From Owenia fusiformis (Eukaryota > Annelida > Polychaeta > Sabellida > Oweniidae): 60,000 bases of DNA. Below, one piece after another: positions 24,745 through 36,600 of the stretch. The notes below the pieces were generated by a model. That model saw nothing but the letters and a program-made list of their open reading frames with translations, was not told the origin of the DNA and searched no databases. The translations under genes and the position numbers were made by a program. Within the stretch, counting starts at the first letter, position 1; every line of letters begins with the position of its first letter. The stretch is from positions 30,686,926 through 30,746,925 of the forward strand of contig CAIIXF020000002.1 of NCBI GenBank assembly GCA_903813345.2. The letters run 5' to 3'.

Positions 24745-26651
24745 ATCATCTATTTTTGTCATTATTTCAAGAAATAATGATGATGTATATTTTGATATTG
24801 GATTTGTCTACAATTACAAATGTGCATCGTAATATGTAGATTTTCTTGTCATTTTGACAAATTAGATTACGTGCGACGGATAATTACAGTTTTAAGATTT
24901 TGTCTATTTAGCATGAACATTAAAGTAGTCCAAAATATAACAAATGACCAACTTGATATTTATTTATGCAATGGATACACGCATTATAACTAAAATGGAC
25001 ATTAACTGACTTAACTGTATATGTTTTAAAGAGAACCTGTACGTGGTTCCTGGTGATTACTGTCTGTTTGTGTTACGTACAAGCTTTCTTGCAAACGTGT
25101 TACTACCAAACCTCTCTTACGTAGAGTTTGCAGACCTGTGGATAAAAGAATTGACCTAGAAAGTTGGATAGATACATATACGTGATTTGCCAATAGAAAA
25201 ACCATTTGGCATTATTTTACCTCATACATAAATGCAGGAATAATGAAATTATGGCTAGATATTAACATTTCTACATCGAGAAATAGCATGAACAGGAATG
25301 GCTTGTAACTGTGATAGATAACAGTTGAGAATGAAAATTTTGAAAACTGTTGTGTATGCTCCTATGCACTAAAGGTTTATATATTGTATGTATAATATCT
25401 ATTTTATCCATATTTGGAGATTACTAAAACATTGCTCTGCAATGATATATTAAAGTAGGATAATACTAAATAGATGTCGTTGGGAAACAGAGGGACATTT
25501 GATGTCTGCAAGTCTCAAAGTCTTCAATTAAAAAGGAAACAGTATATTAAAATAGGATAATATATGTCGACATGGGACAGTTGAAACATTTTAAAATGTC
25601 AACAAAAGTCGATACCTCAAAAATTAAATAGCTATTCTATCAAGCCATCGTGACCCATGATTGTCTAACAACTGGACAACCGATTGACCTACTTTGGTCG
25701 CCACTGATATGCGCACTGTATAACATCCGGTCTCTTCACTGTTGATAGAAACAATTTGGCGTCAAATGACTTCTGATTTTCCGTTTGCCACCGTTTGAAT
25801 ACTTTTTGGCAGAAGTAAGGGCGCGGTATAATTGCGATGTGCATCCTGGCATGCAATTTATTGTCCTATATGACGAGTGTAATTATGTCCCTTCGCCCTG
25901 TATTCCGTTAATTTTTATATCTAAATTGTGGGACTTTGACTTGAGCTGGTTATACAGCCTACAGTTTATCATACAGTACCATAATGCTTTTGTTGAACAT
26001 GTCAGGTACATGTACAATTTACAGTGTCGTAGAGTTCATAATATGGTATTGCTTAAGGTAAGTCTGCATTTTCGGAATTTTACTGCAATCCTCAAATGAG
26101 TCAAATGGAAATCACTATTTTTCCACATTGTCTACATCTTTCAGTTTTGCACAAAGAGTGCATTTAAGTGCCTAGGAAAGGCTGTAAAGAAGATTTCTTT
26201 TGTAAAAAAGACAGAGGTTCACTGTATTTTCTCGTTTTTATACATTTAACAAAACAAATCTTCTCACCAGTCTTTTCTCGGTCAAATAGTGCACTCTTTG
26301 TGCAAAACTGAAAGACAATGCAGGGAGGGAGTAATTAGTATTTTAAAAAGCATATGTGACTCAGTTGAGGAATGCAGTAAAATTCCGAACATGTAGACTT
26401 ACATTAAACCATGCAGTTGTTTTGTACTTGCTATGGAATAAAATAACCAAAACATGATTCTATATAAGTTCGAAATATGTAGCAAGCAAAGTGAGAATGA
26501 AGAACGTGAATACAGAGGTTTTACAACGCATGCATTTATTGACATTTACATATTCAATCTTATCATTCAAATATATGCAGATACTATCGGTAAGTAATGT
26601 AGATACTGTGAGTTGCTATTAATTGTCTGATCCCGACTATATAATATCATA
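24745..26651. other. 3' flank of TRPC, converging with the minus-strand DJ-1 gene
   Basis: TRPC (plus) and the first DJ-1/PfpI gene (minus) are convergent. The interval holds the TRPC 3'UTR without an obvious AATAAA close to the stop. It also holds a block shared with 29500-30090 and the hairpin element at 26053-26407. On the minus strand an AATAAA lies at 26537-26542, about 110 bases past the DJ-1 stop, a good candidate polyadenylation signal. Confidence 0.6.
26053..26407. mobile_element. Hairpin element with nested inverted repeats, TTAA at both edges
   Basis: The left arm AAGTCTGCATTTTCGGAATT pairs with the right arm ending CGAACATGTAGACTT. A second inner pair, TTTCAGTTTTGCACAAAGAG and CTCTTTGTGCAAAACTGAAA, lies inside it. 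TTAA flanks both ends, which would fit a piggyBac-type target, but this is tentative. The inner pair resembles the DJ-1 intron sequence at 26930-26950. Confidence 0.6.
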
Positions 26652-28020
26652 CTATGATAGTGCCTTCACAATAGCCTCCCCTGTTTGTTTAGCACTTGGT
26701 GGGTTTTGACCAGTTACGAGGCGCCCATCTGCTACAACATGTGGCTGAAAGACCCCTGCTTTGGTGAACTTGGCTCCCCGTTCGATAAGTTTATCTTCAA
26801 CAGTGTAAGGGACGATGTCTCGGGCGCTAACTGCATCTTCCTCTTCGTTACAGAAACCGGCAACCCCTTTACCCTGAAATTGGAACAGAATGTCGCTTAA
26901 CACTTCAAGGTCTAGCCTGAATTTGCGTACTCTTTGCGCAAAACTGAAAGATGTAGACCGTGTACGGAATTAGTTATGTTACTCGAAAGACAATAGGGTT
27001 CGAGTTAGGCAGCCATTAATATTCGGGACGAAAACATATTTGAAAATTGCTCCTCTATAAGTTATTTTCTGGTACAAAATAAACTATGCAGGCATTTGTG
27101 TGTTTTCTCACTTTTTGAGGAAAGCATCATTTCTTGGTATATTTAGTAAACCTGGTAAGAGGTCAGTGATAATTGCTGATACAAGTATCCAAGAAAAATG
27201 TTGCCGTTTCAATATTTCACATTTCTTCAGTTTCTCAACAACATCCTTCAATGCCTTCAATTTTTTAAAAATGTTACACTACATCCCATTTCACTGTCTT
27301 ATTAATGTCGTCAGTTGAACCCCAAAAATCAGAAATCAGGAGATCATTGTGCAATAATATATGGAAAAGTATATTCATATTGTACATGAATGACATATAT
27401 GACATATACAAATGTCATTTATGTACAATGGGAATATATTTTTCCATATATTATTGCACAATGATCTTTTGATTTCTTATTTTTTAGGTTTTACTGACGA
27501 AATAAAACAATAAATGGGCTGTAGTATCTTATCCACGGAAATGTGCTAGGTACCTTACCTTTACCAGATAACTTCCGTCCGTTAGACGCACGTTGACTAA
27601 TGCAACAGGACCATGACAAACGGCGCTCACAACGCCACCTTTGTCATAAATCTCTGCAGAGAGACGCTGGACATCTGGGTCGTCTGGAAAATCCCACATC
27701 GTCCCAAAGCCACCAACGAAGAATATAGCATCGTAATCAGCAGATCTGCAGTCTGAAAGTTTCTTTGTATTCTGAGTTAACGATTTGGTTTCTGCTGTCT
27801 CCCAAAATAACTTATTCTCTGCATCGTCAAGGTTTATGCTACCAGGGTCTAGAGGTGCCTCTCCACCTTTGGGGCTTGCTAACTGGATCTTTAATCCTGC
27901 AGATTTAAATGCGAAGTATGGATGAGCTAGTTCCGGAAGGTACCATCCTGATGGCTTTTCGGTATTCCCTAGCTTATTGTTTGATGTCAACACTACGAGG
28001 ATCGTCTTCCCTGAAGCCAT
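26652..28020 (-). CDS. DJ-1/PfpI family protein (Hsp31-like), two exons, complete
   Basis: Exon 1 is 28020..27559 (154 codons from the ATG) and exon 2 is 26873..26652 (73 codons plus stop). Both junctions are phase 0 (donor GTAAGG, acceptor TTTCAG), giving 227 residues, the usual length of this family. Cys135-His136 in VSAVCHGP is the nucleophile elbow. Glu30 in YLPELAHPY is the conserved acidic partner. Glu166 in GFCNEEE aligns with the third residue of the Hsp31 triad. VVADGRLVTGQNPPSA is the family C-terminal signature. Relatives are chaperone and glyoxalase-III-type or deglycase enzymes that handle methylglyoxal; which activity applies here cannot be told. The usual GGHGT oxyanion-side motif reads GGFGT. 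Confidence 0.92.
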
Positions 28021-30892
28021 GCTGATATTAACAATTTGGTTATGCTTACAAGTTGTTTGAATTTATATGTGCAGCAAAATGCTCAGTCATTTATGTGCAC
28101 TCTAGAGTTTTTAGTTTTTGTACAATCAAAATGCAAGTCATCAAACTACACAGTACACACACGGTTCAAATGTACTTTGCATTTCAACGTGTACTATCAG
28201 AAAGTAAAGCGGTTTTATTGGGTTATCAATGAATGGATTTAATGTTTGTACAATACATGTACAACTGAAATCACGGGTTAATAATACCTGTAGTCACCCA
28301 CTGCATGAAATGAACTTCTCGGGTAAATATTTTAAACCAATTGCAATCACAAACATGAGTATGCGGTCCAAAATGTACTATATCTAGTATGGCATGGAGA
28401 TTATATAAGTTGGTCATCCGATATAGTTGTCTAATTGACCTTTGTTTTATTCCTAAAATGGTCATAATTGTAAACTTAAATCAAAATTAGCATTATCGAC
28501 AAAATTATCTAGTTGCATGTCAAATATTTTTGGCGTACTTCCAAATAGTAGGCCTATTTATCAATTAAAGTTTTGACAGTTTTTTCATATGAATAGTATA
28601 CTACTACCAGTACTACTATTGCCATCTATTCATTAATCAATATTACAAGTCTGTTCTATATTCAGTCTGCAAATGTCTCGACCTTGCGTTTTTATGTCAC
28701 CACAAAAAAAGTGATGAAAAATCTGACTTTGCATTTATGATTTGACCTTCAGCGGCAATGCCCTTTCTGGGCGATTGCGCCGTGATTAATAATGTAAATT
28801 TATTTATAATTTTAAGAAATAAAAAGTATTTATTATTAAAACCTTCAATGACATTTTCAAGATCAAAAATGGTAAAAAAAGGTAAACACATATTTTTTCA
28901 ACTTGCTTCACTTTGACCTTATTTTTTCAAAATCATCTACAAGTTATCAGAAGTTCAAATCTGACTTTAAATTTGAGATTTGAAATTCTTTTGAAACAAA
29001 ACGATTTTAATGCTGAGGAATACAAGATTTTACATTGATTACATTGAGATTTGACCTTCATTGACCTTCTTAAGGTCATAAGGGCAAAAATGAAATTTTT
29101 GAACTTGCTTCAAATTGACCAATATTTTTTTTTTAAATCATCCAGAAGTTATCAGAAATTCAAATCTGACTTTAGATTTCAGATTTGAAATTCTTTTGAA
29201 ACAAAACGATTTTAATGCTGAGGAATACAAGATTTTACAAGAGGAAGATAGGTTTCGGAATAAATGAAACGCGTTGTGATATGTAAAATTTAGGTTACCT
29301 AAATTATCGGTTAGGCTGCATTCTTAAAATTGAAAGTCGTTAAATCTATTGTTAATTTCGAGCACACACTTGAAACCGTTTTCCATTTAACAATCGGTGG
29401 CCTTTGTTTTAACTATTCATACATTTATCCCATTGCTTTAATTTTTTAATCGTTTGATGGAATAACTAGACACAGAGTACATTTTGGTGTGATAATTCCT
29501 AATGTCTGCAAAAGTCTCCAAGTCTTTAAAAAGGAAACAGTATATTAAAATAGGATATTAGATGTCGCCATGGTCCAGAGGACGCATTTTAACCCTTAAA
29601 CGGTTAGGCTATAGAGAGTTACACCAACGGTCGGGAAAATCAGACCCCCCCCCACCATACCCCCCCCCCCCCACATGATCTCGGAAAGGAAAATCATATG
29701 AGGACGTGTTAGATATCATTGGAATGTATATTCAATTCCGCCATTATTAATAAAGAAATTCATATTCTAAGAATATAGGGGTTTGTCGTTTAAGAGTTAA
29801 AGGGTTAATAATGTCTGGAAAAAGTCGTCATCCCCAAGTCAATAAAAAAGTTAACAGTAATCCCTTCAAGCCATCATGACTCTTGGTTGTATACCAAAAA
29901 GGATACCTAGGAACAGTCGCATTACGTGTGGCATTTGATTCAAAATAAGAGTCACAACGCATACCCTTGGAAAGACTAGACGTCATTACGGAAGATATGC
30001 GTTTCGATATGCGTACTATATATCATCCGGGCTTTTCACTGTTGCTAGAAACAATATGGCACCAAATGATTTCTTCTATATTCCGATATATGGTATCATC
30101 TTAATTTTTTAGATAAGACTCATAAAGTATAATTTTCAACATCCTTGCAAAAATGAAACTGACGTTCATAACATAATTTAATCAGTATTTTTATCAGTTA
30201 TTTTATAAATATGTATTCTGATATAGATTTTACATTTTATTAACACTACTACGTACATACCCGTAATGAGTTAAATGTATACTAAGCAAAATTAAAAACA
30301 GTATACTAACACACATAATATTTCACAGAAAATAAATAAACAAATAAATATTTATAGTTCTAATAATAATTCTGACTCTACTATATCCTTTACACGTTTA
30401 AAGGTAGTAAGCATCAACGATGACTTGTTGTTTGATAGGTCTTTAGATGTAGAATAGTGCTTCTGATAATATGATATATAACGTATTTAACATGTGATTG
30501 TAGAAATTAGTAACTTGTTTGAATATATTCATATACAGCGGAGATATATGTAGCTAGGGAGTATTAAGAACGTGAATACAGACTGGGGGTGAGGTTTCAC
30601 AACGCAGACATTGATTGCCATTTACATATTAAATCTTATCATTCAAATATATGCAGATACTATAGGCATGTAATGTTTATGATGGGACTTAGTTTTGGTA
30701 TCAAAACTGGTCCTTGTTCAAAATAAATCAATTCCTTCAAATCTAATGTCCAGTTTATGTGAAACTGTATTTATGGAAACGGAATAATTTTACGTTGAAC
30801 AAAACCTCTCTAATACATGTATGTGAACTGGAACGTATGTGAATTCAGAACTTTTGTAATTGTCTGATCCCGAGTATATGAGATCATACTAC
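28021..30892. other. Non-coding interval between DJ-1 copies, with local direct repeats
   Basis: No gene is seen. It contains the DJ-1 5' flank (28250-28400 resembles 37780-37930) and a direct duplication in which CAAATCTGACTTTA and TTCTTTTGAAACAAAACG recur at 28933-29033 and 29122-29238. There is a C-rich tract at 29647-29672. Blocks duplicated from 23450-25780 are described separately. Confidence 0.7.
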
Positions 30893-31107
30893 GACAGAAT
30901 TGATAGTGCCTTCACAATGGCTTCTGCCGTTTGTTTAGCACTTGGTGGGTTTTGATCAGTTACGAGACGCCCATCTACAACAACATGTGGCTGAAAGAGC
31001 CCTGCTTTGGTGTATTTGGCTCCCCGTTCGATAACTATATCTTCAACTGTGTAAGGGACGATGTCTCGGGCTCTTACTGCATCTTCTCTTCGTTACAGAA
31101 TCCGGCA
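30893..31107 (-). pseudogene. Orphan, frameshifted last exon of a DJ-1/PfpI gene
   Basis: The minus strand encodes VEDIVIERGAKYTKAG and VVVDGRLVTDQNPPSAKQT, then ALSILS and a stop, clearly the second exon of the DJ-1 family. One base is missing in the GluGlu-Asp stretch (TCTTCTCTTCG where intact copies have TCTTCCTCTTCG). The exon start and acceptor are replaced by sequence matching the 3' flank of another copy. No first exon is nearby. This is the relic of a duplicate cut at a duplication junction. Confidence 0.85.
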
Positions 31108-31230
31108 TGAACTTGATTTTTTCTTGTTCTTGCTATTTCTATATGAAATAAAATAAATAAACATGAATTTCAGTATTTCCGTCAGTTTTTTTTATCAACA
31201 TGCAGTCTGATGTATGTAGCTAGAAAACAA

Positions 31231-33272
31231 CACTCTTAAAAATTATTACTTGGATTTCCTTATATTGAGAAATTGTACTACTCATTTTAAGTCAAAAATT
31301 ACTTAAATAATCTTGAACTACTGAATAATTTTTAAGTAATTTTTAAGTAATTCATTTATGGTGAATTTACTAATGCAAGGAGAGAAATTGAAATACTTAC
31401 TGTAGTAATTGTAATAGGCTTACTCATTTACATAATTAAGCAATTAAAAAACTCAAAATGACAATATAAGTTAAACCTAAGTGAAATGAAGTAAAACTAA
31501 GTATTTAACTTTAAGTAATTTTTATACTTGGGAAATACTTGTGTTACAGTATTATATTCTATTATATTCACATTAAGTTTAGTTTATCAATATGCATACT
31601 GTAACTGATCTTCATTAGAGATCTTAGGTCAAGTCAAGGTCACAATGACATTATATCTTGTAAACATAACTGAACTGAATGACTCATTAACTCTTGGCCT
31701 TCTAGAAAGTACTGGAACTGTAATCATTTAATCAAGATTGAATCATGTGACTTAAGATGTCCAATCAGTGTTATTTTCTAGAAATCGTAACTTCTTGAAA
31801 CATCTGGACTATGCCTTTGCACTATATAATGAGAGAGCTGATTTGGGCTGTCAGCAGAATTTCAAAGTTTATCAAAAGGACATCTTCTTAGCAGATAATT
31901 ACTGTGGGAACATTTATAACACTACAAACCTACAACCTGAGGACTTTACATGGACATATATTACAACACACACTATATACGGATTATCATATACATTCGT
32001 GGATTATCATAAACATTTGTGGATTATCATCAAACATTTGTGGATTATCATCAAACATTATTGGATACAAACATTATAGGATTACAACAAACATTATTGG
32101 ATTATTACAAACATTGGAGAACTATTACAGTTATTGAAACATTTCATGATCTGGAACTTTCTCAAGGATCGTCAACGACATTTATCGACATCAAGAATAA
32201 GCCGTATCATTGATTGGACATCACTTAAGTATTAAACCTCCTTAATATTATTGTAATATGTTTTTTTGGGGGGTTTTACTCAGTCTGTAACTATATAAAT
32301 ATTATTGTATTTGACTATTGTAAACAAATGTTATGTAAATCTCAACCTCATCTTTAAAAAATTGTAACCCTCGCTACACCAGATATTATTGTAAAAGTTT
32401 TTCATTGTATTCAAAACTTTTCTTTTAAGGAGGGAGGTGTTACAGTATTATATTCTATTATATTCACATTAAGTTTAGTTTATCAATATGCATACTGTAA
32501 CTGATCTTCATTAGAGATCTTAGGTCAAGTCAAGGTCACAATGACATTATATCTTGTAAACATAACTGAACTGAATGACTCATTAACTCTTGGCCTTCTA
32601 GAAAGTACTGGAACTGTAATCATTTAATCAAGATTGAATCATGTGACTTAAGATGTCCAATCAGTGTTATTTTCTAGAAATCGTAACTTCTTGAAACATC
32701 TGGACTATGCCTTTGCACTATATAATGAGAGAGCTGATTTGGGCTGTCAGCAGAATTTCAAAGTTTATCAAAAGGACATCTTCTTAGCAGATAATTACTG
32801 TGGGAACATTTATAACACTACAAACCTACAACCTGAGGACTTTACATGGACATATATTACAACACACACTATATACGGATTATCATATACATTCGTGGAT
32901 TATCATAAACATTTGTGGATTATCATCAAACATTTGTGGATTATCATCAAACATTATTGGATACAAACATTATAGGATTACAACAAACATTATTGGATTA
33001 TTACAAACATTGGAGAACTATTACAGTTATTGAAACATTTCATGATCTGGAACTTTCTCAAGGATCGTCAACGACATTTATCGACATCAAGAATAAGCCG
33101 TATCATTGATTGGACATCACTTAAGTATTAAACCTCCTTTATATTATTGTTATATTATTTAGTTTTTCAAAATATAAATATATTGTTATCATATTTTAAT
33201 TGCTGTTTTTACTTTCTGTTATTTTCGAACGTAACACTTGGGAAATACTCAAGTAATTCATTTTTAAGAGTG
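31231..33272. mobile_element. MITE (CACTCTTAAAAAT ends) split by a later LTR-element insertion
   Basis: The left end CACTCTTAAAAATTATTACTT (31231 on) is the inverted counterpart of the sequence ending AATTCATTTTTAAGAGTG at 33272. Removing the LTR element and one copy of its target repeat leaves a MITE of about 340 bp. The nesting gives the order of events: MITE first, LTR element later. Confidence 0.75.
31542..33236 (+). mobile_element. Internally deleted LTR retrotransposon with CTTG target duplication
   Basis: Two direct LTR copies start with TGTTACAGTATTATATTC, at 31542 and 32438. The right LTR (32438-33236, 799 bp) ends in GTAACA, so the LTR has TGTTAC...GTAACA ends. CTTG at 31538-31541 and at 33237-33240 is a 4-bp target duplication. 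Just before the right LTR, AAGGAGGGAGGTG is a polypurine tract. The left LTR loses its last 70 or so bases and nearly all of the internal region is gone, so no gag or pol remains. A Ty3/gypsy-type element is likely but not proven. The copies are nearly identical, hence young. Confidence 0.85.
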
Positions 33273-33672
33273 AAGTATTGAGAACGTTTTAACACAGACT
33301 AGGTTTTATTTCACGACGCATAATATTTGTAACCTACGTGTAGTGTATCACGCCACTCTTTTTGTGTAACAAGTGGAAAATGATACATTTTCAACCCGAT
33401 ACGCGAAACACGCAGAATAAGCTTCTATTTTACAATACATATTCAATCCTCGAATGATTCAAATATATGCAGACTATCGGAATGTAATGTATATCATGTG
33501 ATTTCTTTTCAGTATCTAAACTGGCCCTTCATCAAAATAAATCGACTTTCTTCAAATATTTTGTTCAATTTATATGAACTGTATTTAAGGCAACAGATGC
33601 ATTTTACTTTGAACAAAAACGCTCCAATACGTGTACCGTAAGTGAATTGGAACGTCTAAAATCCCTTTAGAG

Positions 33673-36600
33673 CTAATATTCATGTAATTGATCCCGAGTA
33701 TTAACATCATACTTTGATAGACTTGATAGTGCCTTCACAATGGCCTCCCCTGTTTGTTTAGCACTTGGTGGGTTTTGACCAGTTACGAGGCGCCCATCTG
33801 CTACAACATGTGGCTGAAAGACCCCTGCTTTGGTGTACTTGGCTCCCCGTTCGATAAGTTTATCTTCAACAGTGTAAGGGACGATCTCTCGGACGCTTGC
33901 TGCATCTTCTTCTTCGTTACAGAATGCGGCAGTCCCTTTACCCTGAAATTGGAATATCAGTTTGTTGAAACTAATTAAAGGTTCGTTTCACAGATAAACG
34001 GGTTAGTAAAGGTTCAGAGTAACAGGTACTAGGTCACTGACTTTTCAAGTTTAATACATTATGGAAAATACGTCATTCTCTATAATCTAGGTATATTTGT
34101 GTATTTTGTGCAACACTGAATGATGTACACCATAAGCGGTATGAGTTACATGTATGTCCTCCTAAAATTACCATGGGACTTCAATAAGGAAGCCAGTAAT
34201 ATATCTGAACATTGAGAACTACCTTAATCCACAAAAAAATGTATTAGATACCTTACCTTTACCAGATAACTTCCGTCCTTTAGACGTACATTGATTAATG
34301 CAACAGGACCGTGACAAACGGCGCTCACAACGCCACCTTCGTCATAAATCTCTGCAGAGAGGCGCTGGATATCTGGGTCGTCTGGAAAATCCCACATCGT
34401 CCCAAAGCCACCCACGAAGAATATAGCATCGTAATCAGCAGACCTACAGTCTGAAAGTTTCTTTGTATTTTGAGTAAGCTTTTGAGTTTCTTCTGTGTCC
34501 CAAAATAACTTATTATCTGGATCATTAAGGTCTTTGCTAGCTGGGTCTAAAGGTGCCTCTCCACCCTTAGGGCTTGCTAACTGGATCTGTAATCCCGCGG
34601 ATTTAAACGCAAAGTACGGATGAGCTAGTTCTGGAAGGTACCATCCTGATGGCTTTCCGGTATTCCCTAGCTTATCGTTGGACGTCAACACAACGAGGAT
34701 CGACTTCCCTGAAGATAGTGATAGTGCCTTCACAATGGCCTCTCCCGTATCCTTAGCGCTCGGTGGGTTTTGACCAGTTACGAGGCGCCCATCTGCTACA
34801 ACATGTGACTGAAAGACCCCTGCTTTGGTGTACTTGGCTCCCCTTTCGATAAGTTTATCTTCAACTGTGTAAGGGACGATGTCTCGGACGCTTGCTGCAT
34901 CTTCTTCTTCGTTACAGAATGCGGCAATCCCTTTACCCTGAAATTGGAATATCAGTTGGTTGAAAGGAGTGGTATCGATATGGAGAACTTTTTGAACACA
35001 CGTTTCTCTTAAACCAGTCATAAAAAATCTAAAATTTAACACATCGTAAATTTAATGGTCATCTTTTGAATGGTAACAATTGTTACAGTATTATATTCTA
35101 TTATATTCACATTAAGTTTAGTTTATCAATATGCATACTGTAACTGATCTTCATTAGAGATCTTAGGTCAAGTCAAGGTCACAATGACATTATATCTTGT
35201 AAACATAACTGAACTGAATGACTCATGAACTCTTGGCCTTCTAGAAAGTACTGGAACTGTAATCATTTAATCAAGATTGAATCATGTGACTTAAGATGTC
35301 CAATCAGTGTTATTTTCTAGAAATCGTAACTTCTTGAAACATCTGGACTATGCCTTTGCACTATATAATGAGAGAGCTGATTTGGGCTGTCAGCAGAATT
35401 TCAAAGTTTATCAAAAGGACATCTTCTTAGCAGATAATTACTGTGGGAACATTTATAACACTACAAACCTACAACCTGAGGACTTTACATGGACATATAT
35501 TACAACACACACTATATACGGATTATCATATACATTCGTGAATTATCATAAACATTTGTGGATTATCATCAAACATTTGTGGATTATCATCAAACATTAT
35601 TGGATACAAACATTATAGGATTACAACAAACATTATTGGATTATTACAAACATTGGAGAACTATTACAGTTATTGAAACATTTCATGATCTGGAACTTTC
35701 TCAAGGATCGTCAACGACATTTATCGACATCAAGAATAAGCCGTATCATTGATTGGACATCACTTAAGTATTAAACCTCCTTTATATTATTGTTATATTA
35801 TTTAGTTTTTCAAAATATAAATATATTGTTATCATATTTTATCATAGTTTTTACTTTCTGTTATTTTCGAACGTAACAGAAATGTAAAAACAGCAATTAA
35901 AATATGATAACAATATATTTATATTTTGAAAAACTAAATAATATAACAATAATATAAAGGAGGTTTAATACTTAAGTGATGTCCAATCAATGATACGGCT
36001 TATTCTTGATGTCGATAAATGTCGTTGACGATCCTTGAGAAAGTTCCAGATCATGAAATGTTTCAATAACTGTAATAGTTCTCCAATGTTTGTAATAATC
36101 CAATAATGTTTGTTGTAATCCTATAATGTTTGTATCCAATAATGTTTGATGATAATCCACAAATGTTTGATGATAATCCACAAATGTTTATGATAATCCA
36201 CGAATGTATATGATAATCCGTATATAGTGTGTGTTGTAATATATGTCCATGTAAAGTCCTCAGGTTGTAGGTTTGTAGTGTTATAAATGTTCCCACAGTA
36301 ATTATCTGCTAAGAAGATGTCCTTTTGATAAACTTTGAAATTCTGCTGACAGCCCAAATCAGCTCTCTCATTATATAGTGCAAAGGCATAGTCCAGATGT
36401 TTCAAGAAGTTACGATTTCTAGAAAATAACACTGATTGGACATCTTAAGTCACATGATTCAATCTTGATTAAATGATTACAGTTCCAGTACTTTCTAGAA
36501 GGCCAAGAGTTAATGAGTCATTCAGTTCAGTTATGTTTACAAGATATAATGTCATTGTGACCTTGACTTGACCTAAGATCTCTAATGAAGATCAGTTACA

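Larger units (their letters stand above)
23450..31135. repeat. Segmental tandem duplication covering the last TRPC intron, TRPC 3' flank and DJ-1 region
   Basis: Blocks in 23450-26660 recur in the same order in 28440-30905. 23620-23770 matches 28578-28697, 23770-24010 matches 29240-29470, 25475-25780 matches 29500-30090, and 26504-26660 matches 30565-30905. The second copy lacks the TRPC last exon and the first DJ-1 exon. The left edge lies inside the TRPC intron, so the duplication breakpoint cut a host gene without copying it whole. Confidence 0.7.

Noticed and set aside
26685-26900. Plus-strand frames opposite DJ-1 last exons (also 33754-33978)
   Set aside because: They are antisense shadows of the minus-strand coding exons, whose minus-strand translation shows the family motifs.
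29647-29672. Poly-C tracts as possible recombination or G-quadruplex sites (also 53019 and 56679)
   Set aside because: They are short, isolated homopolymers, common in such genomes and prone to sequencing error, with no supporting context.
31768-32079. 103-codon frame conserved in four copies
   Set aside because: It lies inside an LTR that is itself repeated, and conservation reflects young repeats. The frame ends in a nucleotide repeat (WIIIKH) and has no recognisable fold.
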